This document shows, piece after piece, positions 1 through 8,202 of a stretch of 24,567 bases of DNA (its first letter is position 1; the number at the start of each line of letters is the position of its first letter). This DNA is from Parasutterella muris (GTDB lineage Bacteria > Pseudomonadota > Gammaproteobacteria > Burkholderiales > Burkholderiaceae_F), in NCBI RefSeq assembly GCF_943193095.1, contig NZ_CALPCV010000033.1, forward strand, positions 1-24,567, read 5' to 3'. Under the pieces are notes generated by a model. That model did not search any database and was not told the origin of the DNA. It saw only the letters and a list, made by a program, of their open reading frames with translations. Both the position numbers and the translations under genes were made by a program.

Positions 1-28
1 GTCGCCGTAAATTTTTTTTAAAACTCAA

Positions 29-70
29 GTGTCCACGATAAGGATTATGGTGTCCACGCTGCGGATAATT
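29..70. repeat. Short direct repeats, possible insertion-sequence end
   Basis: GTGTCCACG occurs at 29-37 and again at 50-58, a 21-bp period, and each copy is followed by a related GGAT-containing segment. Repeated transposase-binding sites of about this size and spacing are typical of the ends of IS21-family elements. No transposase or helper ATPase gene follows inside the window, so if this is an IS end it is either an orphan remnant or belongs to an element lying outside. This is a guess from pattern only. Confidence 0.25.
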
Positions 71-570
71 TCCAGCTCGCCTATCGTTCACAGGAATCGG
101 CACCCGATAACACTGTTCCTGCCGCCCTATTGTGTCAACACCTCAGCGTCTCGTAAATAAAAGGATGCTTTTAACGAATTTCATGGCATCCGTTAAATTT
201 CTAAACGCACTACTCGTTTATTTTCTATCTCGATAGGCATTTGGTCTGTCCGCGCCAACTTGTTGATTTTGAATACGAAGTCAAGCATTCGATAGCAACA
301 GCACACACGATCCATAGAAAGACAACACCATTTAAGGCCAAGAGAACACATACGTTAAAACCTGAGCAAACCCGTTGAATACTAGGGAAAGTCTCAAGGT
401 ATATTGTTCGTTAATTTTGGTTTAAACGATTTGTTACGTTTTATTATTAACCTCATAGGTAGAGGTGCAGACCTTATCAGTAACCGTTCTCAGCATTCGA
501 AGCATTCGAGGACAGTAAAAGGAAGGCTTGCCGAAGGGATTGAAAAAACTTCGATATTTCAACCCCTGGG

Positions 571-591
571 CTGCAAAAGAATATTTTGCAG
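571..591. promoter_or_regulatory. Perfect inverted repeat upstream of nhaC-like gene
   Basis: CTGCAAAA at 571-578 and TTTTGCAG at 584-591 form an 8-bp perfect inverted repeat around a 5-base centre, about 127 bp before the NhaC-family start. It could be a repressor or activator operator, or a hairpin in a long leader. There is no T-run on either side, so it is unlikely to be an intrinsic terminator. Confidence 0.35.
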
Positions 592-717
592 ACTGTCACT
601 GAACGTGGAGCGCTACCGTGTCTTGAGCCTTTTCTTCTCTGCGGAAGAACATATAGGTGAAGGTCCCTGACCCGACAGAGCTCTGATCTTCACAACAAAA
701 AACAAAGAGATGAAGTT

Positions 718-2163
718 ATGCAAGACTCAAATCACTCAAATCCTATTGCACCGTGGCAAGCGATGACTATGCTCGCCCTCGGCATCGCAATCATCTTCTT
801 CGGCTTGATGACGTTAAAAGTAAACGCCAGAATCGTTCTTGCCGTTGATGGCGCCATCATGTGCCTTATGGCCTGTGCGTTCGGAATTAAATATGACGAA
901 ATCCAGAAGGGTATCAAAGACACCATCGCCTCCATGCTGATCGCAATGCTGATTCTTTTAGCAGTCGGTGTTCTCATCGGCACATGGATGGCTTCCGGAA
1001 CCATCCCTGTAATGGTCTACTACGGTATGCAGGTCATCACACCGGCCCTTTTCCTGCCTGTGGCATGTATTCTCTGCACACTGATGAGTACGCTTGCCGG
1101 CACGTCCTGGGGCACGCTCGCCACTGTGGGTGTTGCCTGTATGGGTGTCGGCGAAGGCCTCGGTATTCCTCTTGAAGCCGCAGCCGGTGCAGTATGCGTC
1201 GGCGCCTTCTTCGGCGACAAGATTTCTCCCCTGAGCGACTCTCCTGTCATTACCGCAACCGTGACAGACACACCGCTTATGGAGGGTATCAAGCACTCGC
1301 TTATCTCCACCGGCCCCGCCTATTTAGTCAGCCTGGTGTTCTTCTTTGTTTACGGCCTCGAATTCAGCGGCGGAAGCACTGCTGAAAGCGCTACTTACGT
1401 TGAAATTCTGAGCACCATTGAAAAGAGCTTTAACCTTAATCCGGTTACTCTGATTCCGGTATTTGTCGTCATCGGTCTCATCGCTTGGAAGAAACCGACT
1501 ATCCCGACATTTGTCGCTGGTATTGCCGTAGCAGCCGCAATCAGTATGGTTTTCCAGGACATCTCCCTCAAGAACATGATGAACTACATGTACAGCGGCT
1601 TCTCCATCCATACAGATTCTACCTTTGTAGATAAAATGCTCAATCGAGGCGGCTTCACCAGCATGCTCAGCACAATTGGCCTTCTGATGACCGCGGCGAT
1701 TTTTGGCGCTCCGCTCAGAACCGCAGGTGTCGCACATGTATTGCTCGACTACGTTCAGAAATTTGCGAAAAACAGCAGAGTCATGGCGTTCTCCGTCATG
1801 TGTCTGCACACCCTGTTCTTCATGATCACCGGCGCATACTACGTCAGCTACCCGGTTATCGGTTCCATGACTAAGGACATGTTCCCGAAATACGGCCTCG
1901 AACGTAAGAACTTGATGCGTACGATGCTTGACACAGGAACAGGCCTTGCCCCGCTCATCCCCTGGTCCACAACAGGTTCTTACACCGCTTCTACACTCGG
2001 CGTTGCAAATATCGCATTCCTTGCCTTTGCTCCGATGCTTTGGCTCTCCATTATCCTGTCTGCGGTTTACGCGCTCACAGGCATCGGTATGGCCAAGATT
2101 AAAGACAGCGGAGATAACTCTGCAGAAACTGTTCCCGCCCAAGCTGAACTTGCCCGAGAGTAA
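718..2163 (+). CDS. NhaC-family Na+/H+ antiporter-like transporter
   Basis: A 481-residue polytopic inner-membrane protein with about eleven to twelve hydrophobic segments. Its length and sequence style (the stretch around residues 125-165 with GTSWGT and GAFFGDKISPLSDS, and a later GTGLAPLIPWSTTGSY) are characteristic of the NhaC Na+/H+ antiporter family, which also includes sodium-coupled organic substrate carriers. The start follows AAGAGA at 705-710. The M20 peptidase gene begins 6 bp after its stop, so the two are almost certainly co-transcribed; this suggests that the transporter brings in, exchanges or expels a substrate or product of that peptidase rather than serving only pH homeostasis. 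The family call is firm; the substrate is unknown. Confidence 0.85.
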   Translation: MQDSNHSNPIAPWQAMTMLALGIAIIFFGLMTLKVNARIVLAVDGAIMCLMACAFGIKYDEIQKGIKDTIASMLIAMLILLAVGVLIGTWMASGTIPVMVYYGMQVITPALFLPVACILCTLMSTLAGTSWGTLATVGVACMGVGEGLGIPLEAAAGAVCVGAFFGDKISPLSDSPVITATVTDTPLMEGIKHSLISTGPAYLVSLVFFFVYGLEFSGGSTAESATYVEILSTIEKSFNLNPVTLIPVFVVIGLIAWKKPTIPTFVAGIAVAAAISMVFQDISLKNMMNYMYSGFSIHTDSTFVDKMLNRGGFTSMLSTIGLLMTAAIFGAPLRTAGVAHVLLDYVQKFAKNSRVMAFSVMCLHTLFFMITGAYYVSYPVIGSMTKDMFPKYGLERKNLMRTMLDTGTGLAPLIPWSTTGSYTASTLGVANIAFLAFAPMLWLSIILSAVYALTGIGMAKIKDSGDNSAETVPAQAELARE

Positions 2164-2169
2164 CAAACT

Positions 2170-3315
2170 ATGGAAAAAATATTTGAACGCTGGTATGACC
2201 TGATCAATATCAATTCTGTTTCAGGTCATGAAGTAGACGCGGCTAACTACTGCGCCAAAGTCCTGGAAAGTTTCGGACTGACGGTTCACTACAGCTATTT
2301 CCCAGAAGACACCGCCAAAGAAAGGCCCTCTATTTGGACGGTGCTTGACAGCGGCAAACCCGGCAAAACCATGCTGCTCATCGGTCATATCGACACGGTC
2401 GGCGTCAATCTGGCCAATTGGAAGACTGACCCCTTCCATGCTGTCGAAATTGACGGCAAGGTATACGGTCGCGGCTCTATGGATATGAAGGGCGGCGTTT
2501 CCGCGATCCTTTCAACCGTTGAATACTTCTCGCAGCATAAAGATGAATTCAGCGGAAAGATTCTGGTCTGTCTTGTGGCTGACGAAGAAGGTCTTAGCAA
2601 AGGCACTTACCAGCTTGTCGCAGAGGACTGCGTACACGCTGATTACGCCATCATGGCCGAGTGCCGTTACGATAACGTCGCAGTAGGTTTCAGAGGCCGC
2701 TTCAGTTTTGAGATTACAGTGAAAGGAAAAGCCGGACATGCGAGCCGCTATCCTGAAGTCGGAGAAAACGCTCTGGTTTCCGCCGGGCGTCTGGCCGCTG
2801 CCATCGAAGCGCTTCCGACGCTCACACATCCCAAGCTCAAGCACGGTACATGGTGCGTACGATATCTTTGCGGCGGCAACCAGAACGCTTTGGTTGTGCC
2901 TGACAGCTGCTACATGTTCGTAGACCGCTATGTCGTTCCGGGTGAAGATGAGGAACTCTGCATTCGTCAGATGCAGGAAGCCGCTGACAAAATCGGTCTT
3001 GGTGACAAAGTCGACATCCGTCTGAAGCCCAGAAACAGTCCGTACATGAAATCGTTTGCGATTGAGGAAGACCATGAGCTTGTGACCGCACTGCGTCAAA
3101 GCTTCACAGACATCACCGGAGAGAATCTGCCGATCGACTATGACCCGTCGGTTTGTGACTCCAACATTGTCGCTGTTTCTCTTGGCATCCCCGTCGTCAC
3201 ATTCGGGCCCTCAGGCGGCAACATGCACAGTGACAATGAATACGGGTATCCGTATCAAGTGAAGAACTGCTGCGAAATTTATAAAGAGACGATCCGTAAA
3301 CTTCTCAAGCCGTAA
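2170..3315 (+). CDS. M20-family metallopeptidase / deacylase
   Basis: A 381-residue cytoplasmic zinc hydrolase of the ArgE/DapE/ACY1/CPG2 (M20) family, which cleave N-acyl amino acids or small peptides. The metal and catalytic residues are all visible: His73 and Asp75 in GHIDT, Asp105 in GRGSMDMKGG, Glu139-Glu140 in ADEEG, Glu164 in AEC, and His353 in GGNMHSDNE. The lid/dimerisation domain begins near residue 174 (GFRGRFSFEITVKGKAGHAS). Length matches the family. It starts 6 bp after the NhaC-like gene, with GAGAG at 2156-2160 as ribosome binding site, and an intrinsic terminator follows its stop. It could be a deacetylase, a succinyl-diaminopimelate-type desuccinylase or a carboxypeptidase; the sequence does not decide. 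Confidence 0.85.
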   Translation: MEKIFERWYDLININSVSGHEVDAANYCAKVLESFGLTVHYSYFPEDTAKERPSIWTVLDSGKPGKTMLLIGHIDTVGVNLANWKTDPFHAVEIDGKVYGRGSMDMKGGVSAILSTVEYFSQHKDEFSGKILVCLVADEEGLSKGTYQLVAEDCVHADYAIMAECRYDNVAVGFRGRFSFEITVKGKAGHASRYPEVGENALVSAGRLAAAIEALPTLTHPKLKHGTWCVRYLCGGNQNALVVPDSCYMFVDRYVVPGEDEELCIRQMQEAADKIGLGDKVDIRLKPRNSPYMKSFAIEEDHELVTALRQSFTDITGENLPIDYDPSVCDSNIVAVSLGIPVVTFGPSGGNMHSDNEYGYPYQVKNCCEIYKETIRKLLKP

Positions 3316-3337
3316 GGTTCAGCAGATTTTTTTGACT

Positions 3338-3371
3338 CGCTCTCGGCATAAAAGCCGAGGGCGAAATTTTT
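3338..3371 (+). terminator. Rho-independent terminator of the nhaC-like/M20 operon
   Basis: A 10-bp stem (3338-3347 with 3354-3363, one G-T wobble) around a 6-base loop, followed by AAATTTTTA. It lies 22 bp after the M20 stop codon. Confidence 0.85.
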
Positions 3372-3727
3372 ATTTGGCAGTGCTTGTCTTTACATTGAAC
3401 CTTGCGGTAAATAAAACGGCAAATGCGGTCCGCAGCACACCGTCTCTCTAGATCATCGACAAAACTGTAGAGGTCAAGCACTCCTAAAAATCAAAAATCG
3501 TGCGGCACTGCTACTTAGAAACTTGTTCATTCATACAAATCCGTCTTGCAAAGTCCGGTTTTGCTGAAGCTGAAAAATTGAGCGGTATAAACGAATAACC
3601 AATCTGCATCTTCATCCACTCTCGGATATAAATAGCGCTCGCCTCAGCTGACTTTGGCTGTATAGTTAAAACTCGAGTACATTAAGTGCTGTCGGGAAAT
3701 CCGGTAAGAGTACACAGGATCAAATCA
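3372..3727. other. Intergenic region, no gene seen
   Basis: About 350 bp without a credible gene. A possible -10 element (TATAGT at 3660-3665) lies about 65 bp before the next start, but no good -35 accompanies it. I see no terminator or large repeat here. Confidence 0.5.
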
Positions 3728-4345
3728 ATGATTGATGAAGAGAAAGAAGACCTCGATTTAAACCAACTTTTTGCCTCTATTCGCCAAAGGCATAAAAGGC
3801 TTGCATATTTACAAAATGATGTTCCGGCGCTCGTAGCCCAATTGAACGACGAAAATCCGACAGCGGCACAAGCTGCAGAGAAGCAGCTATGTGACTTTCG
3901 AGATGCTTTATTTGATCAGGAAGATGACTGCTACTTTTTTCTTGACGGCACAATTTTAGAGCCCGGCATTGCCATCGATCTGAATCAAATTCTGAAGGTA
4001 GAGAATTTTACCGAACTGCAAAAAACTGTCTTTTGGACGCTTCAGGAATTTTTTTGCTGCTACAAGCTCGGAGAACATTTAGATCAAATATTGGAGTTCG
4101 TCCTCTATGACATCGAGGACGATAATTTCGAGGATTCAGAAGAGGAAGATTCGGAATTTCAAGAGCCTTCCGAAGAAGATCAGGACTTGGTAGTTCAGGA
4201 AGCGAGCGCTGTCCTGCTTACTCTGCTGAGCTTAAAAAAGGAAAACGGCAGACTTTCCGACTCGGCACAAGGATTAGCAAACGACATTATTCAAAAGTTC
4301 AATTTGGACGTAAATCCGATTTTCCCTGACGAAAAAAGGCATTAA
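3728..4345 (+). CDS. Hypothetical acidic protein
   Basis: A 205-residue soluble protein that I do not recognise. I place the start at ATG 3728 because AGGA lies 8 bases before it (3716-3719); a longer frame opening with GTG at 3686 would add 14 residues that lack such a site. The protein is strongly acidic, with a D/E-rich low-complexity segment at about residues 133-157 between two mainly helical parts, and shows no signal peptide or membrane segment. It ends 19 bp before a TorD-type chaperone gene, so the two probably form an operon; a role beside molybdoenzyme maturation is possible, but only by association. Confidence 0.6.
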   Translation: MIDEEKEDLDLNQLFASIRQRHKRLAYLQNDVPALVAQLNDENPTAAQAAEKQLCDFRDALFDQEDDCYFFLDGTILEPGIAIDLNQILKVENFTELQKTVFWTLQEFFCCYKLGEHLDQILEFVLYDIEDDNFEDSEEEDSEFQEPSEEDQDLVVQEASAVLLTLLSLKKENGRLSDSAQGLANDIIQKFNLDVNPIFPDEKRH

Positions 4346-4364
4346 TTTCCCCATAGAGAAAACC

Positions 4365-4940
4365 ATGAACCATAGCGAAATCACACGAGAAGAAACCGCA
4401 GAATTTCTGTCCAAAATATTAACCATTCAAAGCGAAATCCTCGCTAATCCGACGGCTGAAACCTGCAGCCTGTATCCTTCAGCCGAGCAGGCATTCAATG
4501 CCCTTTCAGAAGCTCTGGGCTGCAGCGGAGAGCCTTTCCCGAATATTGCGTTCAGTGAAGATTTCAACCGCAGTTTCGCAAAGCTCTTCTACGGAATCGG
4601 TGAAAAAACGCTCGGCTTAACTCATTCATTCTGGACAGAAGGCGGACTTTCGACCGCCGGAACAGGAACCAGAAACGCATTTGCAATTTACAGAAAAGAA
4701 GGTCTTGGCAACGCCACCAGCCTTCCGGACGATCATTTGGCTGTTGAACTCGCCTTCATCGCCAAGCTTCTATCAGAAAATAAGATCAGAGAAGCCGTCG
4801 ACTTTACTGTAAAAGAGGTTTTGTCCTGGTGGCCAAACGCGCTGCTTGGTATTCTGCGCGCAAGCAGCAGTGAGGACCTGAACAAATTCTTCAAGTCGAT
4901 TAACTCTTCGCTGCTCATGGTCAGTGAGCTTGCAAATTAA
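4365..4940 (+). CDS. TorD/DmsD-type molybdoenzyme maturation chaperone
   Basis: A 191-residue all-helical cytoplasmic protein resembling the TorD/DmsD/NarJ group, which bind the Tat signal peptide of molybdopterin oxidoreductases and help cofactor insertion. The supporting signature is residues 109-136: an aromatic-Tyr helix start (FAIYRKEGL) followed by LPDDHLAVELAFIAKLL, matching the conserved PDDHxxxELxF segment of the family. Length fits. No molybdoenzyme gene lies in the window, so its client is encoded elsewhere or the chaperone serves several enzymes. It follows an unknown acidic protein by 19 bp. The family call is good; the specific client is unknown. Confidence 0.75.
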   Translation: MNHSEITREETAEFLSKILTIQSEILANPTAETCSLYPSAEQAFNALSEALGCSGEPFPNIAFSEDFNRSFAKLFYGIGEKTLGLTHSFWTEGGLSTAGTGTRNAFAIYRKEGLGNATSLPDDHLAVELAFIAKLLSENKIREAVDFTVKEVLSWWPNALLGILRASSSEDLNKFFKSINSSLLMVSELAN

Positions 4941-4964
4941 GCATCTCTAAGCCCTTGTCGTTCT

Positions 4965-4998
4965 CTTTCCTTGATATAGTATTATTAAATCAAGAAAG
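4965..4998. promoter_or_regulatory. Inverted repeat at the umuD-like promoter/ribosome binding site
   Basis: CTTTCCTTGAT (4965-4975) and ATCAAGAAAG (4989-4998) are inverted copies with a single bulged base, separated by 13 A/T-rich bases that contain -10-like hexamers (TATAGT 4975-4980, TATTAT 4980-4985). The right arm runs into the strong ribosome binding site AAGGAGG (4996-5002). This position suits an operator for self-repression of the downstream gene, or a hairpin that hides the ribosome binding site. I see no LexA-type CTGT-N8-ACAG box. Confidence 0.45.
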
Positions 4999-5009
4999 GA
5001 GGACTTTAC

Positions 5010-5648
5010 ATGACCGAGAAGAAGACTAATAACGGTCACGGCGGAAAACGCGCCGGCGCAGGACGTCCTGCTTTAGACGGTACAAGACGAATTTCAATCT
5101 GCCTCACCGAAGCGACCTACCCAGAATTCAAACGAAGAGGCGGTGCTGTTTGGCTTCGACAGGAGCTCCTTCGCAAACCGCAAAAAGAAACGTTCAGCGA
5201 TCAGGAGCTGGAGGAGGTATCAGATGATGTTTGCTTTCCTGCTGCAGATCTCAAACCTCTGCGTATCCCTGTCTATGAATACGGTGTTCAGACTGGTTTT
5301 CCTTCTCCCGCAGAAAGCTATATTGATCGATCCTTAGACCTTAACGACTTTCTGATTCCAAACCCTGCGGCAACCTTCTTTGTTTACGTCAGCGGAGATT
5401 CCATGAATTTGGCAGGGATGGACGACGGTGATCTGCTGATTGTTGATCGTTCTTTAGAACCCAAGAACGGCGATATCGTCATCATGAGCATCGACAATGA
5501 ATTTACCGTCAAACGCTTTGAGAAGCTAAACCGCAGCATCCGACTTATGCCTGAGAGTTCCAATCCCGTATATAAACCGATTTCGCCGAAAGGAAACGAA
5601 GAATGGCGGTTTATCGGCGTTGTCACGCATACGATTAAAAATAATTAA
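5010..5648 (+). CDS. umuD: UmuD-like S24 autoprotease with N-terminal extension (UmuDAb-like)
   Basis: A 212-residue protein in two parts. The C-terminal 140 residues align along their length with E. coli UmuD at a constant offset of 71: cleavage site Thr95-Gly96 in TGFPSPA (Cys24-Gly25 in E. coli), catalytic Ser131 in SGDSM (Ser60) and Lys168 in FTVKRF (Lys97). The first 75 residues are extra: a GGKRAGAGRP segment (11-20) and then RISICLTEATYPEFKRRGG with a helix, which looks like a small basic DNA-binding domain. Acinetobacter UmuDAb has a comparable extension and acts as a repressor of the DNA-damage response. The gene has a strong ribosome binding site and an inverted repeat at its promoter, while its partner umuC is destroyed, so a regulatory role is plausible. 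That role is inference; the S24 fold and catalytic dyad are clear. Confidence 0.9.
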   Translation: MTEKKTNNGHGGKRAGAGRPALDGTRRISICLTEATYPEFKRRGGAVWLRQELLRKPQKETFSDQELEEVSDDVCFPAADLKPLRIPVYEYGVQTGFPSPAESYIDRSLDLNDFLIPNPAATFFVYVSGDSMNLAGMDDGDLLIVDRSLEPKNGDIVIMSIDNEFTVKRFEKLNRSIRLMPESSNPVYKPISPKGNEEWRFIGVVTHTIKNN

Positions 5649-5652
5649 GGTT

Positions 5653-6971
5653 ATGGCCGCCCTGGTCTTCGCCTTGGTGGACGGAAACTCATTTTTTGCC
5701 TCATGCGAAAAGGTTTTCGTCCCGATTTGCGGCATCGGCCCGTCATCGTGCTGAGCAATAATGACGGCTGCGTCGTCGCGCATTCAAGCGAAGCAAAACA
5801 GTTAAGCATCAAGATGTGTCAGCCGTTCTTTGAAATCGAGGATCTGTGCTTTCGGGAGAACGTCTCGGTATTTTCCATCAACTATGAACTCTATGCCAAT
5901 CTCTCCGGACGCATGATGAGCACGATCGCTTCACTTACGGACAGCATCGATCCCTATAGCATTGATGAATGTTTCGCGAACATGACCGGCTATGAGCAGT
6001 TAAACATCAATCTGACAGAACTGGGTTTTCAAATTAAAGAGCGCGTGCTGCATAATGTCGGCATACCTACCTGCGTAGGGATAACTCCGACCAAAACACT
6101 CGCCAAATACTGCAATCATCTGGCAAAGCACTACCGCGGTATAAACGGCGTATGCAACTGGCTTGACCTTACGCCTCAGCGACAGGCCAAAGCGCTAGCC
6201 TGTGAGCCTGTTTCTGAAATTTGGGGTGTAGGGCGTCGATACACAGAACGACTTAACCTCATGGGTATAGAGACCGCTTTAGATTTATCCCGAGCCGATC
6301 CGATCAAGATACGCAAAGAATTTGGACTGGCTCTTGCCATGACAGTAACGGAACTTCAGGGCGTCACATGCATTCCTCTGAAACTGATCAAACCCAAACG
6401 CAAACAAATCATGCGGAGCCGAAGCTTCAATTCTCTGGTCACCGCAAAAGAGGATTTGATCGGCGCTCTAACTCTTCACGCTCAGGAGTGCGGACGCACT
6501 CTGCGCAAAGAGGGTTCATACGCACAAGTGGTTGGAATTGTTCTTAACACAAACAGCTTCCGCACTCAAGATCCTCAATATCATGCCTATCCGTGTATTG
6601 GCCTTTAGTACCCAATCAGCGATACTCGTACTCTAATCCGCTGCGCTTTGAAACTTCTGGATAAATATTGTCGTTCGGGATACCTGTACAAGAGAGCCGG
6701 AGTGTATGTGGGAGAAGTCATTCCCGAAAAAAACACCACCGGAGATCTGTTTGCTGAGGCGGAAAACGCCCGACAAAACGTTCTCTGCGGGCTCATTGAC
6801 AAGATTAATGACCGATACGGCAAACAAACACTGAACTTTGCGTCATCGAGCTTTAAGAAAGAGAACTGAGAAATGAGGAGCGGCCGCTTAAGCCCCGGAT
6901 ATACCACCTGCTGGACGGACTTACCTCGAATTGGAGCACTGCGAAGCGAGCTTCGGCACAGAGCGTACTGA
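5653..6971 (+). pseudogene. umuC: umuC (DNA polymerase V catalytic subunit), pseudogene
   Basis: Full-length UmuC homology runs from ATG 5653 (4 bp after the umuD stop) to about 6932, but is interrupted three times. The 0 frame reads the catalytic start DGNSFFASCEKVF, then ends at TGA 5752-5754; one base is missing near the GGTTTTC run at 5713-5719, after which RPDLRHRPVIVLSNNDGC continues in another frame through YSIDE. That frame meets an in-frame TAG at 6606-6608, continues (YPISDTR, YKRAGV), and meets TGA at 6867-6869 exactly where UmuC has a conserved Trp, before the conserved tail LSPGYTT.W.DLP. Two independent nonsense changes plus a frameshift make a sequencing error an unlikely sole cause. 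Nothing here suggests recoding. Y-family polymerase activity from this locus should be lost. Confidence 0.9.
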
Positions 6972-6973
6972 CC

Positions 6974-6989
6974 TGTGAACATGTTCACG
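6974..6989. promoter_or_regulatory. CRP/FNR-family-like palindrome upstream of the AEC carrier
   Basis: The site reads TGTGA-ACATGT-TCACG and matches the CRP consensus TGTGA-N6-TCACA at nine of ten arm positions; its inner 14 bases (6975-6988) are a perfect palindrome. It lies about 190 bp before the AEC carrier start and just after the umuC remnant. A second site with the same N6 core is found at 11203-11218. Confidence 0.45.
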
Positions 6990-7171
6990 GAAGAAGAATC
7001 TCAGCACTTGAAACGAAGAAAAGGCGCACCGCTTCTCGGCTAATCTCCGCGGCGATTCCATCGCATTTAACGCTAACTCTTTGAAATTCTGTGATGAGTT
7101 TTTGTCAATCCGCACAGTGAAGTATTTAGAATTTTAAGCACCAAGGACAAAACATCTATTAAAAGCCAACT

Positions 7172-8140
7172 ATGTTTACCACAACTATTCTTCACTCTTT
7201 ATCGGCGCTTTGCGTGCTGCTAATCATCATCGGCTTTGGGCTCTGGCTTTCGTCTAAAGGCATGTTTGATGCGCCCAAGAGCCGACTTATTGTTTCCAGG
7301 CTGGTCAACACCTCAATCCCGTGTTTTCTCTTTTACTCGGTCATTTCGAAGTTCTCTCAGGAGCAGCTGCTTAATCTGCTGAAATTCGCCGGCGTTCCGT
7401 TCCTGACGGTAGCCATCAACTTTATTATTTCCCTGATTCTGGTCAGGACTCCTCTGGTGCGTCCTCATTTAAAAGGAACTTTCATCGCAACTTTTTCTGC
7501 CGCGAGCGTTCTCTTCGTCGGCGTCCCTCTGGTCACGACGATGTATGGTTCGGACGGAATCCCGTATCTTTTAGTGTACTTTTTTGCGAACTGCGTTTTC
7601 ATCTGGACAATCGGCTTATATAACATTCAGCTTGACGGCGTTAGAAAGGGCGGCGGAGAAATTCCAAAACTAATCTCCAAAGAGAGCGCCCGCAAATTTT
7701 TTTCTCCGCCCTTAATTGGTTTTATGCTCGGTTTATCCGCAGTGATGCTGTCCGTACCCATACCAAAATTTATAGAAACTTCTACCCGCTATCTCGGTCA
7801 GCTGACGACACCGCTGGCGCTGATTTTTGTAGGCATCACGATTTACCACATCGGTTTTGACAAACTAAAGCATCTGCCTCGTGAGGTTTGGTTAGTGCTG
7901 CTGTCATGTTTTCTGATTCGGCCGCTCACAATGTATTTCTGCACCATGCCGCTTGATATGGAACCGCTGATGAGAAAATGCTTTATCCTCGGCTCCGCGC
8001 TTCCGGTTTCTACGGTTTTCGCGGTACTTGCAAAAACTTACGGCGGAGATGAAGAGTTCGCCTCTGAAACGATTGGCGCAAGTACCGTTGGAATGATTGC
8101 GGTTCTACCTATTCTTCTGATTGCTGTGAACCTGATTTAG
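7172..8140 (+). CDS. AEC-family (auxin efflux carrier-like) transporter
   Basis: A 322-residue inner-membrane protein with about nine to ten hydrophobic segments and the features of the AEC/Mem_trans family: SRLVNTSIPCFLFYSVIS near residues 43-60, a FVGVPLVTTMYG segment near 112-123, and a second half repeating the five-helix pattern (PLALIFVGITI, and a final GASTVGMIAVLPIL). Bacterial members move malonate, malate or other carboxylates, but the substrate cannot be read from sequence. I see no strong ribosome binding site before ATG 7172; the next ATG would remove the first membrane segment, so this start is kept. A CRP-like palindrome lies upstream. Confidence 0.8.
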   Translation: MFTTTILHSLSALCVLLIIIGFGLWLSSKGMFDAPKSRLIVSRLVNTSIPCFLFYSVISKFSQEQLLNLLKFAGVPFLTVAINFIISLILVRTPLVRPHLKGTFIATFSAASVLFVGVPLVTTMYGSDGIPYLLVYFFANCVFIWTIGLYNIQLDGVRKGGGEIPKLISKESARKFFSPPLIGFMLGLSAVMLSVPIPKFIETSTRYLGQLTTPLALIFVGITIYHIGFDKLKHLPREVWLVLLSCFLIRPLTMYFCTMPLDMEPLMRKCFILGSALPVSTVFAVLAKTYGGDEEFASETIGASTVGMIAVLPILLIAVNLI

Positions 8141-8149
8141 AAGAGAGCA

Positions 8150-8167
8150 GCGCGCTTATAAGCGTGC
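8150..8167 (+). terminator. Weak hairpin between convergent genes
   Basis: A 7-bp stem (8150-8156 with 8161-8167, one G-T wobble) around TATA, nine bases after the AEC carrier stop. No T-run follows, so termination here is uncertain. Confidence 0.35.
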
Positions 8168-8202
8168 TTCCGCCATTCGGCCTCAGAGAGAACAAGATAT
8201 GC

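Larger units (their letters stand above)
1..717. other. Gene-poor leading region
   Basis: No convincing gene is present. The only long open frame (404-670) begins with TTG, has no ribosome binding site and resembles nothing I recognise, so I treat it as chance. The stretch holds a pair of direct repeats near its left end (29-58) and a perfect palindrome at 571-591, both listed separately. The last part, roughly 592-717, should hold the promoter and leader of the NhaC-family gene, but I see no strong -35/-10 pair. Confidence 0.5.

Noticed and set aside
404..670. 88-codon plus-strand frame
   Set aside because: TTG start, no ribosome binding site, no recognisable family, Arg/Ser-rich random look.
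1324..2166. 280-codon minus-strand frame
   Set aside because: Exact antisense shadow of the NhaC-family gene; Cys/His-rich composition is that of reverse-read coding sequence.
2512..3099. 195-codon minus-strand frame
   Set aside because: Antisense to the intact M20 peptidase gene, with no signals of its own.
5653..6971. Programmed frameshift or stop-codon recoding in umuC
   Set aside because: The shift site is not a slippery heptamer, and two different stops (TAG and TGA) would both need read-through; other genes in the window use the standard code.
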